Shown: one piece after another, positions 15,787 through 24,195 of the stretch
Layout: every line of letters begins with the position of its first letter
Numbering within the stretch: position 1 is the stretch's first letter
Virus record (IMG/VR): IMGVR_UViG_3300031277_000005
Coordinates: 1-45,871 of that record
DNA length: 45,871 bases
From: a virus
Strand: one strand, 5' to 3'
The notes under the pieces: model-generated
The model's database searches: none
What the model saw: the letters and a program-made list of their open reading frames with translations, nothing else
Told to the model about the DNA's origin: nothing
Translations under genes and position numbers: made by a program

Positions 15787-17084
15787 GCCGAATGCTCCCC
15801 GCTGATGCCGATGTATATCGGGCTCGCCGCCAGCTCGTCGAATGCCGTCTCTCCGCCAAGCTCTGCATTAGTAGCCTGGAACGTCACCTCGGTCTGGATG
15901 ATGTCACCGCCAAGATTAGTCACCATTGGCTCGCCCTCGTCCATGATGTGGCAGTTCGGCATCCACGTGGCGAATGCTGGGTGATCGAGATTTCTGGAGG
16001 GCTGAATGAAATGAATATATTTCCGCGTGTTGTCATCCTCGAGTTCTGTGCGCCAGGCCTTCTCAAACGCTGAATCTCCTCTGTACTTCGCAACGACTTT
16101 TATTGTCGGTGCCTCCTGCTGGAGCATGTATCCCTGGATACCGTTTATGACTCCGCTTCCACCGACACCTATGATCGGAATCACCTTCAGGCCCGTTGTG
16201 ATCGTGATGCTGTCGATCATCTTCGTGACCAGTGTTCCAATTGCAGAGCCAGCATTTGTGCTTGAGAATGCAAACTCAGCGTCGCCGTTGACTACGAGGA
16301 ATGGAGCCGAATCCGTGAACGAGTCAGCGGCAATGTCGTTTGTGATGCACGCTATGTCGCCGACATGTATCCCCCAATCAAGTGTAGGAACCGTACCGTT
16401 TCCGCCGATTTCGATGGCAGCCAGCTCTCCGGCAGCGCACGCGCTCAGAATGAATGACAGATCCCCGATCGCGTCATTGTCATATCCAAGGCAGTTTGCG
16501 CGAAACTGAATCGTCTGGTCTGTCGGAACCTGATACCCGGTGAGCGTCGTCGGAGTCCAGACGTACATTGGCTCAACGACTGCCCCATCGCTTGGTGCAG
16601 CTGACAGGGGTATCGTCGGGCTAACGTCGAGCGTGGCTATTGAGTTGATCAGCGCCGGCCGGTAAGTGGCGCCAACAGCAACAAGAAACGCCCTTCCAAC
16701 AGCCATCGATCCAACCGCAGTCATGCCCACGACGCTCGCTGTCGCAGTGGTGACCGTCGTGTTGTTCCCCACGTCCTGCTGCCAACCAGCAGACTGGAAA
16801 AGCTTCGAGGCGAGCGATGGGGCACCGTCAGCGCTCGCCCTTCTGATGTGCTGTTTCAGGGTGAAGGCGTTCTCAATGTAGGTCTCGTACGCAACTGGCT
16901 TCTCGCGTGTCAAAGGGTTCCGGTGACCGAGGACGTGGTTTGGAATGAGTTTTCGCGTCGCCGTCGGTATGTTCGGTGCGTCGACCAGTCGCAGATCTTC
17001 CCAACTTCCTGTGCCGGTACCGAGGGCGGACTCCCCCCTGACCGCCAACTTCAATGCCTTGGCGGATACAATTTCATTTGCCAT
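15783..17084 (-). CDS. Major tail protein (tail tube)
   Basis: 433 aa. Position between the tail-completion genes and the chaperone frameshift, together with the domain style (SAKALKLAVRGESALGTGTG at the N-terminus, Ala/Gly/Thr-rich beta domains, an Ig-like middle, EVTFQATNAELGG near the end), indicates the tube subunit. The length is that of larger tube proteins with an added domain. Its ATG is at 17082-17084, nine bases past the upstream stop, and its stop overlaps the chaperone start (ATGA). Confidence 0.78.
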   Translation of the reverse strand: MANEIVSAKALKLAVRGESALGTGTGSWEDLRLVDAPNIPTATRKLIPNHVLGHRNPLTREKPVAYETYIENAFTLKQHIRRASADGAPSLASKLFQSAGWQQDVGNNTTVTTATASVVGMTAVGSMAVGRAFLVAVGATYRPALINSIATLDVSPTIPLSAAPSDGAVVEPMYVWTPTTLTGYQVPTDQTIQFRANCLGYDNDAIGDLSFILSACAAGELAAIEIGGNGTVPTLDWGIHVGDIACITNDIAADSFTDSAPFLVVNGDAEFAFSSTNAGSAIGTLVTKMIDSITITTGLKVIPIIGVGGSGVINGIQGYMLQQEAPTIKVVAKYRGDSAFEKAWRTELEDDNTRKYIHFIQPSRNLDHPAFATWMPNCHIMDEGEPMVTNLGGDIIQTEVTFQATNAELGGETAFDELAASPIYIGISGEHSA

Positions 17085-17092
17085 TTTCTACC

Positions 17093-17548
17093 TCACGTAG
17101 CCGTGACGCTCAGATACACGTTGAGCGTCACAGAATAGTAGTCCCAATCCTCTGTTGGGTGATTTGTGATCTGTGCCGGATCCCTTGACAGAAATCGGTT
17201 CGAAACCCCCAGGATTGACGGTGCATTCCTCAGCAAATCATCATCTATCTGGTGAATGTCATCCAGCGCCGCGGCTTTCCAGATTGTTCTCCTCGGATAC
17301 AGAATCACGATCTGGAATGAGCACATCACCGGTCGCTCAGTGTAGGCGAATCCATAGTCGTCTCCCTGTTCGAGTCCGACGACGTCGAAAAGCCTGGCTC
17401 TCCCGGTGACATCGGTTATCGGCGTTGATTCGTTTTTATGGTGTGCGAAGCTTGCCGCAGAGGTGACCATGCGATTTGGAGTAAGCGCAAGAATGCGCGC
17501 AATGACATCATCACGAACGGATAGGATGGCCTCGGCTGTTGTGGCCAT
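17093..17548 (-). CDS. Tail terminator / completion protein candidate
   Basis: 151 aa from ATG 17546-17548, which overlaps the stop of the previous gene by one base (TGATG). It has an alpha/beta layout: a helix VRDDVIARILALTP, then RARLFDVVGLEQGDDYGFAYTERPVMCSFQIVILYP, and ends in strands YYSVTLNVYLSVTAT. The 'x-V-F-D-V' strand followed by late 'xYxxxLxVxLxVT' is usual for terminators that cap the tube. Placement just before the tail tube gene supports this. A frame extension of nine residues upstream is ignored. Confidence 0.62.
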   Translation of the reverse strand: MATTAEAILSVRDDVIARILALTPNRMVTSAASFAHHKNESTPITDVTGRARLFDVVGLEQGDDYGFAYTERPVMCSFQIVILYPRRTIWKAAALDDIHQIDDDLLRNAPSILGVSNRFLSRDPAQITNHPTEDWDYYSVTLNVYLSVTAT

Positions 17549-18414
17549 CAGATGGACCTCATGATTGGATCCCAATCATGTATCTGTGACTCGCCTTCGT
17601 CCTTGACCCCATTCTCGTCGGTGTCCTCCCATATCGGATCTGAGCAGAGCGTTTTGAACCAATCAGCCCAGGCGTTCCTGTGCTTGTCCTCGTCGGTGAT
17701 AATGTACCTGGCGAATAACAGCATGCCGTCGGTAAGGCGCTCGCTGTCCTGGATGCGCTCAACATCGATTCGAAGGGCGGTGAACTGGTGCCGAAACATT
17801 GACCGAAGGCGCTCCTCGAGCTCCGGAAGATCTCGATCGGTTGCCATCTCGTACTCGGTCGGATACAGAACCTGAAATGCGGACCAGAACCCAGGTGGCG
17901 CCGAGGACGCACCAGTTACCCGGTATAGCTCCGGCCACGCCTCGTCGTCGGTGCTGGGGTCCCACAGGACTCGAATCTCGCGGCCCTTGGTGTAGACGTC
18001 GGTATCGCTCGCGTCGAGGTCGTAGGTGGCCCACAGGCCAACGACAGCAGCTCCTGATGTATGAGAGTATTGGAGCTCTCGCTCAAGGTACAGATACCGA
18101 TTGTCGCTATCGTAGTGGTCGCAGATGATCTGCTCTGCCGGCCCGTCCGCGCTGACACCGACGAGGAACCTGTCACCCTCTGACGGCTCGTCTGACTCGG
18201 CGGCGAGGACGATGCGCATAGCCCCATGAAGCGCATCTGCAGAGATAGTCGTCGACGTGTAGAGAGTTGCCGCGGTCTCGGCAACGAGCTCCGTACCGCC
18301 CGCGCTCGATATCGTCACGTTCACTCCGGTGATTGATTCGGCATGGCGCGCAACACGATCTGGATATTCACCGCGAATCGCGAACGAGTCGTCGCTGTAT
18401 TTGATCGGTTTCAT
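17548..18414 (-). CDS. Head-tail connector region protein (virion)
   Basis: 288 aa, not recognised as a family. Two beta-rich regions (IRGEYPDRVARHAESITGV; ESDEPSEGDRFLVGVSADGP) precede a helical C-terminal part (LPELEERLRSMFRHQFTALR; MLLFARYIITDEDKHRNAWADW). Position between head proteins and tail completion gene suggests a neck or tail-completion role. A UUCG-type hairpin lies in the 91-base gap upstream. Confidence 0.6.
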   Translation of the reverse strand: MKPIKYSDDSFAIRGEYPDRVARHAESITGVNVTISSAGGTELVAETAATLYTSTTISADALHGAMRIVLAAESDEPSEGDRFLVGVSADGPAEQIICDHYDSDNRYLYLERELQYSHTSGAAVVGLWATYDLDASDTDVYTKGREIRVLWDPSTDDEAWPELYRVTGASSAPPGFWSAFQVLYPTEYEMATDRDLPELEERLRSMFRHQFTALRIDVERIQDSERLTDGMLLFARYIITDEDKHRNAWADWFKTLCSDPIWEDTDENGVKDEGESQIHDWDPIMRSI

Positions 18415-18467
18415 TTATTTAATTCCATCTTCAATCCGGTTCCATGTCCTCACATTCGAAGGCACAG

Positions 18468-18488
18468 AACCGGGCCGAAGCCCGAGTT
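18468..18488. other. UUCG/CGAA hairpin in intergenic gap
   Basis: CGGGC-CGAA-GCCCG with AAC/GTT extension around one bulge; on the minus strand the loop is TTCG. A T6 run (18491-18496) follows on the plus strand, so it could end antisense (rightward) transcription, or act as a stabilising or processing hairpin in the leftward late mRNA. Confidence 0.45.
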
Positions 18489-18505
18489 GATTTTTTGATA
18501 TTGAA

Positions 18506-18976
18506 CTAGGCCGGAGCGGTGAACGTTTGATACCATACGGTGATCAACACCTTCATAGCTGTCCCTGTGACGTCAGCATCTGCGGTGAGTGTCAGCTTTG
18601 CAGCTGATGTATTCTGACTCGGATAGGTATCATTTCCATCCCCGTCATGTCCAATCTGAGCAACGGTTCCAAGCGTTACTGCCATGCCGTCGATCATGCC
18701 ATCCAGATTCCCACCACCGGAAATTCCGACATCCAGAGCGGCCGCTCCTCCGCCTGGCGCTTGTGTGATTTTTACGGTACCGCCGAGAATTATTGAGTCT
18801 GCCGGAGCGAGATTTGCAGTTGTTTCAACAACTGGATCAGCTCCAGAACCAACGGCGACAGTCACCTCTTCGGATACCGACAGTATATCCGTCTGTCCAC
18901 CAGTGAGGGAACCGAGATTCACAGCCCTGGCCTGCAACGTGACGTATCGCCTCTGTCCATCTACGTACAAATTCAT
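18506..18976 (-). CDS. Beta-rich head/neck virion protein
   Basis: 156 aa, starting MNLYVDGQRRYVTLQARAVNLG, rich in T, V, G and A with strand-like alternation (VSEEVTVAVGSGADPVVET; AKLTLTADADVTGTAMKVL). Such composition is typical of decoration or neck proteins; no specific family is recognised. The ATG overlaps the preceding stop by 4 bases, indicating coupled translation with the 18973-19317 gene. Confidence 0.68.
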   Translation of the reverse strand: MNLYVDGQRRYVTLQARAVNLGSLTGGQTDILSVSEEVTVAVGSGADPVVETTANLAPADSIILGGTVKITQAPGGGAAALDVGISGGGNLDGMIDGMAVTLGTVAQIGHDGDGNDTYPSQNTSAAKLTLTADADVTGTAMKVLITVWYQTFTAPA

Positions 18977-19317
18977 GGCGCCACCTCATAGTAAACGCTT
19001 ACCGAAATATCGGCGACGTCGGTGTTGGTGTAGGCAATATCGATTCCGTCGTTGTAGATGAAATCCATTTCGCCATCATCGAAGGTCATGATCATTGACT
19101 CAGTAACTCCCTCGGCCGATGGATCGATCGTGATGATGTTTGTATCATAGTCGGATCCACCTGCTGAATCGAGATCAACTGTGAGATCTTCACTTGTCGT
19201 CGGAGTCGCACTGAACCCTATGACGATTTTCTTCAGCGTGCTCTTGTCCGGAAAGGTCATCGAGAATGCGACGGCCTCTGCCTCGTAGAGCTCCTGTTTG
19301 CATTTCAGCCTGCTCAT
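18973..19317 (-). CDS. Small virion protein, head-tail region
   Basis: 114 aa. The N-terminus MSRLKCKQELYEAEAVAFSM leads into a beta-rich, acidic protein (KIVIGFSATPTTSEDLTVDL; IAYTNTDVADISVSVYYEV). ATGA overlap with the gene before it and with the gene after it. No family recognised; by context a neck, decoration or minor head protein. Confidence 0.65.
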   Translation of the reverse strand: MSRLKCKQELYEAEAVAFSMTFPDKSTLKKIVIGFSATPTTSEDLTVDLDSAGGSDYDTNIITIDPSAEGVTESMIMTFDDGEMDFIYNDGIDIAYTNTDVADISVSVYYEVAP

Positions 19318-20027
19318 TTCTTTCCTTTCGAAGATGGCTCAATGATTGATTCGTCCGTAGACACTGTCTTGTATGACTTCGGAACCTCTCTGAACCACCA
19401 GTTTGTAACTTTTCTTGGCCTGTACTGGACGCTGAACTCTGGGAAAATCATCCTCTCGCCGTGTCTCCTGAGTGCCATCATTGCGTACGGATTCGGAAGC
19501 GTTATACACAGATCGCTATCCACTACCAATTTTCTCCTATCGTAGATATCCTGGCCATCCTCTGCCATCGACATGAGTTCGACATCCTTCATTTCGAGTC
19601 CGTCAGAATTCCTTGTCTTGAATCCAATTTTGAATGTAATAACGTCTCCAGGCCTTGGTTTATCACCTGGATTCGCTACGATATCAGAACTCTGTCCACT
19701 CCTATTCTTGGCCTCTTTTGACTTAAATATCCTGTTTCCGTCCCTGTCCATTTCGCACGCAAATCTGCTTATAACCAACAGCTTGAATGTGATCGGGTTT
19801 CCATCTGGACCGACTATCTTGTCCGCCTCTGATACCTCTCCATTTGTGTGTCTGGAATCGAGGATCATCAGGCAATAAGATTTCCTTGGATCTTCTGTTT
19901 TTATGATCCCGCTGAGATTCCAATTTCCGTCATCGAATCCGTAATTATCGTATCTCATCAACCCATGAATAGCAGCGTGACATCCTCGGCTATTCCTTGC
20001 ATCCGGTACATTTGCCCATGAAAACAT
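19314..20027 (-). CDS. Virion-operon protein of unknown role
   Basis: 237 aa from ATG 20025-20027, chosen because GAGGAGG lies six bases upstream; the open frame reaches further but the extra codons look untranslated. The protein (MFSWANVPDARNSRGCHAAI... IIKTEDPRKSYCLMILDSRH) is mixed alpha/beta and contains GDVITFKIGFKTRNSDGLEM; a helical, basic segment follows (YAMMALRRHGERMIFPEF). It lies in the head-to-tail gene block. No family is recognised. Confidence 0.65.
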   Translation of the reverse strand: MFSWANVPDARNSRGCHAAIHGLMRYDNYGFDDGNWNLSGIIKTEDPRKSYCLMILDSRHTNGEVSEADKIVGPDGNPITFKLLVISRFACEMDRDGNRIFKSKEAKNRSGQSSDIVANPGDKPRPGDVITFKIGFKTRNSDGLEMKDVELMSMAEDGQDIYDRRKLVVDSDLCITLPNPYAMMALRRHGERMIFPEFSVQYRPRKVTNWWFREVPKSYKTVSTDESIIEPSSKGKK

Positions 20028-20131
20028 GTTTTGCCTCCTCAAAGGCGACATTGCCCGGCCAGATGGATGAGGAGACCACCTGGATACAGAGGCAGACAAC
20101 ATCGTCATGCGCCCTCTCGCGCTGTTGTTAA

Positions 20132-20515
20132 CTACGCCGAGTTTTTGGGAATGCCCTCGAATGTGACCCACCATTTGAGCGTGCTCAAATTGTCACCAGC
20201 ATCGCATTGGTCTAGAGAAGCCGATGCGGTACCTGCCTCGAAATAATTGATGATGGCAGCGCTGGCATCCCCGTCTGTGGTAATCAGCCTTGGAATAACT
20301 CCGGCTGATGCGGCAGAGATAGCTCCACCGACGAACATTCCGGTGAGCGTATCGAAATAATATTCGATGTTCTCTGCCTCTGTAGAGCTGCCATTGAGAT
20401 CATCATCTGCATTACCAGCAGATGGACCAGTTATCAGGCAGCTGAGTCTTCCGATACCGGCACCCCTGGAGATCCACCTGGCCTCTCCTGTTCCAGTTGT
20501 GAGTATTGTTGCCAA
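20132..20515 (-). CDS. Small beta-rich capsid-associated protein (decoration candidate)
   Basis: 127 aa directly downstream of the capsid gene (10-base gap). MATILTTGTGEARWISRGAG, then FVGGAISAASAGVIPRLITT and a Trp-rich end (LKWWVTFEGIPKN). Size, composition and position suit a head decoration protein, but no family signature is visible. About 100 bases without a clear gene (20028-20131) follow. Confidence 0.62.
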   Translation of the reverse strand: MATILTTGTGEARWISRGAGIGRLSCLITGPSAGNADDDLNGSSTEAENIEYYFDTLTGMFVGGAISAASAGVIPRLITTDGDASAAIINYFEAGTASASLDQCDAGDNLSTLKWWVTFEGIPKNSA

Positions 20516-20525
20516 TTTATCCTCC

Positions 20526-21449
20526 TTACAGAACGATGTTTTCGATTTTCGCTGCTCGATACGGATCCCGATACAACATTCCGATGTGGATCGTCATCCA
20601 CCAATCGGTGTCGTCTGATGTCTTTCCGAGGGGTTCGATCGTGATATTCCGGATGTATCTGAGCTTGATATCGGAACGGCGTACGAGTAGCCAGTACGTG
20701 CTGGCCATCGAGTTTACCTCGTACCAGTTAACGCCGGCATATCTCGCGGTCTGCTGAAGGGTCGATGCATCAAGTACCGGGTCGCTTGCGTTCCTGACAA
20801 TAGGCCTCGACGCGTCGAATCCTGCTACAAGGCTGTCCTTGTATTCGTCCGCCAGATCCGGAGCAGAGAGAATCATGTGATCAGACGGGTTCATCATGAC
20901 GCTCCTCGGTCGAGCTCTCAGCTGAGACGCCGCGCTCTTCATCTGGGCAATGGACAGGGTTCCGCTATCGGCATCGACAACCACGGAGTCGAGGTGAACG
21001 GTTGATCTGATCTGGCCAGCGTACGTGGCGTCATCGTCTACAGCGGCGAGGAGCCACGTCAAAACCTTAGCCTCGGAAAGCAGTGCGAGCTGCTTTACTC
21101 CGTCGTCCATCTCCTCTCGAATAGGATCGAAATATCCATTTCGAGCGTAGTCCCTCGCGTGTCCGGTAACGGTAACCGGAACGCCGATGAGCTGAAACGT
21201 ACGAGTGAGTTTGGCGTAAGACGCCTTTCCAGCCGCTGGAATTGAGTCACCCTCGTCGTGATCACCGCCAGCTGTGTTCGCTGCGTATTTAACCTTCTGC
21301 TCTATCGTGCTTCCGGATGGCTGCTCCTGCATATTGAGCAGGTTGAGCAATGGCACGGACTGATCAAACGTCGTCAGCAGACCGGGTTCCAGTGCGGCTT
21401 TTATTGCCTCGTTTACAGAGGTGCTCGTAGCACCTGCCAAGATTGTCAT
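20526..21449 (-). CDS. Major capsid protein, HK97-like
   Basis: 307 aa. Late-operon position directly after the scaffold gene, together with FDQSVPLLNLLNMQEQPSG, IRSTVHLDSVVVDADSG, the P-domain-like helix SIAQMKSAASQLRARPRSVM followed by MNPSDHMILSAPD, and the final strand MTIHIGMLYRDPYRAAKIENI, marks a HK97-fold capsid protein. The short N-terminal arm without a large delta domain is consistent with the separate scaffold gene. SD AGGAGG precedes ATG 21447-21449. Confidence 0.85.
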   Translation of the reverse strand: MTILAGATSTSVNEAIKAALEPGLLTTFDQSVPLLNLLNMQEQPSGSTIEQKVKYAANTAGGDHDEGDSIPAAGKASYAKLTRTFQLIGVPVTVTGHARDYARNGYFDPIREEMDDGVKQLALLSEAKVLTWLLAAVDDDATYAGQIRSTVHLDSVVVDADSGTLSIAQMKSAASQLRARPRSVMMNPSDHMILSAPDLADEYKDSLVAGFDASRPIVRNASDPVLDASTLQQTARYAGVNWYEVNSMASTYWLLVRRSDIKLRYIRNITIEPLGKTSDDTDWWMTIHIGMLYRDPYRAAKIENIVL

Positions 21450-21458
21450 TTAGACCTC

Positions 21459-22076
21459 CTAATAATCCTTCCCTTCGAGCACTCGATTGAATATCTCCCT
21501 CTGTGCCTCCGGATCGTTTCTTTTTGCACGCTCGCGAAGGGAACCATTTCCACCTGCAACACTACCTCTGCCACCCTGCGCGATTGTCCTCTGTGGCTCA
21601 CCTGTGCCGACGAGAAGCGCCTTGTTGTCCTCGAGGACCTTGGCAGTGTACTCATCAATGTTGGCATCAGGTGGGCACTCAGCGATTGCCCCTGAGATTG
21701 CCAATTTCGGAAGACCGACAAGCCTCTTCTCGAGCTCCCATCGGCGCGCTTGTTCAGCGTGGGATTTCTCGAGCTGTTCACGCTTTGCCTTCTCCTGATC
21801 GGCGATCTCCTGCCACTTCCCCTGCTCCTCTAGGCGCTTGCGCTCTGCATCTTCGGCCGCGGCTTTTTGCTTGGCAACAATCTCGTCGCGCTCCCTTCTG
21901 AGGCGAACGATTTCATCGGCCATGTGCTTTTTTCCTGGGAAGTCACCCGGATCTTGAGTCGGCGCAGGATCTGTCGCTGGACTATCGGTCGCGCCTGGTG
22001 CCGTTGGTTGTGGTTGTGGTGTTGTTGCTGTTGGCTCCTCGCCCTCCGGGGCGAGGAGTCGCCTGTGAATAAACAT
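21459..22076 (-). CDS. Capsid scaffold protein
   Basis: 205 aa from ATG 22074-22076 with SD GGAGGAAGG. It has a Pro/Thr/Gln-rich disordered N-terminus (about 15-45), a long charged coiled coil (about 50-120: VRLRRERDEIVAKQKAAAED, KAKREQLEKSHAEQARRWEL), and a short C-terminal capsid-binding part (LRERAKRNDPEAQREIFNRV). This is the standard layout of phage scaffolds encoded just before the capsid gene, which guide procapsid assembly and are then removed. Confidence 0.85.
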   Translation of the reverse strand: MFIHRRLLAPEGEEPTATTPQPQPTAPGATDSPATDPAPTQDPGDFPGKKHMADEIVRLRRERDEIVAKQKAAAEDAERKRLEEQGKWQEIADQEKAKREQLEKSHAEQARRWELEKRLVGLPKLAISGAIAECPPDANIDEYTAKVLEDNKALLVGTGEPQRTIAQGGRGSVAGGNGSLRERAKRNDPEAQREIFNRVLEGKDY

Positions 22077-22175
22077 GCCTTCCTCCGGCTGTAAGGGTGC
22101 CACCCTGCGCGATGCGCGCGTCGTCAGGGCTATGGCCCGGCGGCAGATACGGTGCCAGCGATTACCGGGCGATGG

Positions 22176-22808
22176 TTACGATTTCTTGAGCCTGATATTT
22201 CTAGACCCGAGCCCATCCGGGTTCAGGTTGTCGATGAGTTGTCCTGTCGCTTTCCCAATTGGATAAGCAAATCCATACACATTTTTTTTCCATTTTTCAT
22301 ATTGCTCACTGAGGCGTCTATCAAATGGAGGGTTGTTTGTTCGTCCGTAATCAATGCGATCCGTAACCTGCTCCATGTATTTCAGCATGGCTTTTTTAAG
22401 CGCAGCTCCTGCCATCTGAGAAGCAAAAGATGATAGCTTTTTACCAAATCCAGATTTGAACCATTCGTTCAAGAGGATCATCCTGTCCTTTACGCCATAC
22501 CCGACATCCTCTGAAAACTCATTTGAAACCCTGCGTTCGATTTCATTTGCAAATGCTTCTGATATATCTTCCAGATCCTCTTCAGACGGAGTAATGAAAT
22601 CGCGCTTCTGTGCTCCGTCTCTTATTTTTCCATCTCTATCCAAACCGGCAAGGAACCTAAGAAGCTCGGCATTAGTTGGACCTATACCCTCTCGTTCTAT
22701 AGAGTTTAACTCCACAGCACCTATTTTGCTTCCAAGCGATGCCAGGGCATCTAGTACCCTAGCCACGACCTCAAGCCCTTCGGTCTCCAGTGTTGGAAAG
22801 AACGACAT
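22176..22808 (-). CDS. Head-region protein of unknown function
   Basis: 210 aa, mostly helical. Contains FLAGLDRDGKIRDGAQKRDF, EEDLEDISEAFANEIERRV and a basic C-terminus (NIRLKKS). Its ATG (22806-22808) overlaps the stop of the MuF-type gene. Position between MuF and scaffold suggests a minor head or injection protein. The 99 bases that follow (22077-22175) are GC-rich with only short hairpins and no clear terminator. Confidence 0.62.
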   Translation of the reverse strand: MSFFPTLETEGLEVVARVLDALASLGSKIGAVELNSIEREGIGPTNAELLRFLAGLDRDGKIRDGAQKRDFITPSEEDLEDISEAFANEIERRVSNEFSEDVGYGVKDRMILLNEWFKSGFGKKLSSFASQMAGAALKKAMLKYMEQVTDRIDYGRTNNPPFDRRLSEQYEKWKKNVYGFAYPIGKATGQLIDNLNPDGLGSRNIRLKKS

Positions 22809-23374
22809 CAGTCAACCGGAATTAACTCGCATCTGCAGTAGTCACCGCCCTCGCATACCCCTGGGCCAGGTAGACCCTTTTTCGCGTGACCTACCAGTGT
22901 GTCTATGTCTCCTCCGCGTGACCCACATCTGGCGCATGTAGATTCGTCTCCGTCAGAGATCCAGATGTACTCACGAGCACCACCACTCACAGCATCTACC
23001 AGCGACAGCTCTCTGTAGGCTCTCCTCGTCATGGACAGCGCACCGCGGGGATTGTCTAGCCCTACAATGCGAGATACCTCGTCCTTGAAAGCTTCGCTCC
23101 CAGGTGGGATGCTTGTCATTCTCTGGACGTATCCAGCGGCAGCAACTTTTGCCTGCTGCCACGGTTCGAGAATCCCGAACCGCTCGAGGTAGGCGTTGAG
23201 CTGGGAAACTGACATACCCTTGAGATCTCTGGACTGCGGGAACCGAAACTGCTCAGGAACACCAGATGACCAGTCTATCGTCGGGGCCTCGAGGCGATTG
23301 TCGGCGAACCTCCTGGACCGCTCCGCAGGTGTCCTGCGCGCCCTCTGTGGCGCTCCTCTCGTGGCCCGGGCCAT
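22808..23374 (-). CDS. MuF-type minor head protein (phage Mu F-like C-terminal domain)
   Basis: 188 aa. The C-terminal block WISDGDESTCARCGSRGG with a following Asp/Thr, then LPGPGVC-GG--CRCELIPVD, is the typical end of SPP1 gp7 / Mu gpF minor head proteins, which bind near the portal and may travel with DNA. The usual longer N-terminal domain is short here. The gene before it (23375-23806) ends with TAG immediately before this ATG and in the same frame, so the two could be a split MuF protein. Confidence 0.8.
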   Translation of the reverse strand: MARATRGAPQRARRTPAERSRRFADNRLEAPTIDWSSGVPEQFRFPQSRDLKGMSVSQLNAYLERFGILEPWQQAKVAAAGYVQRMTSIPPGSEAFKDEVSRIVGLDNPRGALSMTRRAYRELSLVDAVSGGAREYIWISDGDESTCARCGSRGGDIDTLVGHAKKGLPGPGVCEGGDYCRCELIPVD

Positions 23375-23806
23375 CTACACCCTTGTGGATTTCCTTCGCT
23401 CAGCGGCAGATCTGAAAGCCGCGTCAGGAACCTTTGCCGCTGATTTCAATTCAGACCTCGACATCTTTTTCGCCGCAGCAATGGTCGGCTCGATATTTTT
23501 GTCACGAACTGAAAGCAGCGTACCGATCATCGTCTCGATGAACGCCTGACGCCTCGAGGCAGCAATGATGGCGGTCATTGACGCTGTCCATTCGTCCGAC
23601 GCCATTCTCTTCTGAATGGGAACCAGCTCGAGCATTCCAATCGTCAACTCAATCGGCGCCCCGAGGTTTGCCCACATCTTATCGTCTCTGTTTTTCGTGC
23701 TGGCTATCAGGTCAGCATATCGCGACGTGAACTGCTTATACAGATCCTCGGCGACTCCATCAGCATCCGCGAATCCTTCCGCGATGCGGTCATGCAGATC
23801 AGCCAT
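23375..23806 (-). CDS. Minor head protein, probable N-terminal partner of MuF
   Basis: 143 aa, helical (EGFADADGVAEDLYKQFTSR; IIAASRRQAFIETMIGTLLS), Lys/Arg-rich at the end. Its stop TAG 23375-23377 touches the ATG of the MuF-like gene, in frame. Known MuF proteins carry a helical N-terminal region of about this size, so this may be that region as a separate chain. ATG 23804-23806 is preceded by GAGGAC, just downstream of an intrinsic terminator. Confidence 0.7.
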   Translation of the reverse strand: MADLHDRIAEGFADADGVAEDLYKQFTSRYADLIASTKNRDDKMWANLGAPIELTIGMLELVPIQKRMASDEWTASMTAIIAASRRQAFIETMIGTLLSVRDKNIEPTIAAAKKMSRSELKSAAKVPDAAFRSAAERRKSTRV

Positions 23807-24195
23807 TTTGTCCTCGATAAAAAAGGGCCGGCCGCCTGACTGGGGGAGGAGTACCAGGCGGCCGGTTGGATTGATCCCTTGTATCCAGAATTAATGCATC
23901 TGTCAAGAGCGGTGCAGGCGTCAGCAGTTTTCAGGCAATCGAAATCTATCTCCAATCCGAATTGAGATTTCGCCTGACATCTGTCGTAACAGTTCACAAT
24001 CTCGACCGCTGGACCGAGGAGCTGCTCTACTCCTCGCGAATCCCAGCAATTTGCAGACGCGATCGCGGTACATACTGTCGCACATTGTCCGTCGATATCG
24101 GGCAGGATTTCCTGATCTTGTATTGATGCACATGCTTGTGCGATTACGAGTCCGAGTATGGCGCCGACTACGACGCCGAGAATTTGTGTCCTCAC
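23707..24195 (-). CDS. Exported Cys-rich protein inside the head operon
   Basis: 162 aa, ATG overlapping the portal stop (ATGA). Residues 1-24 are an export signal (TQILGVVVGAILGLVIAQAC), either cleaved after AQA or ACA, or a non-standard lipobox. The mature part has regularly spaced cysteines (CATVCTA, NCWDSRG, NCYDRCQ, DACTALDRC), suggesting disulphides in the periplasm. From about residue 110 the frame runs through a strong terminator hairpin and 100 bases into the next gene, where the sequence loses protein character; the C-terminus may be accidental. A superinfection or envelope role is inference. Confidence 0.6.
   Translation of the reverse strand: MRTQILGVVVGAILGLVIAQACASIQDQEILPDIDGQCATVCTAIASANCWDSRGVEQLLGPAVEIVNCYDRCQAKSQFGLEIDFDCLKTADACTALDRCINSGYKGSIQPAAWYSSPSQAAGPFLSRTKWLICMTASRKDSRMLMESPRICISSSRRDMLT
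23819..23865 (-). terminator. Intrinsic terminator between portal and head genes
   Basis: Minus strand: CCGGCCGCCTG, 16-base loop, CAGGCGGCCGG, then CCC and T6 (23819-23824). The 11-bp stem is perfect (23828-23838 with 23855-23865). It lies inside the 3' part of the exported Cys-rich frame, so it probably attenuates transcription from the terminase/portal genes into the head and tail genes, or separates two late units. Confidence 0.85.
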
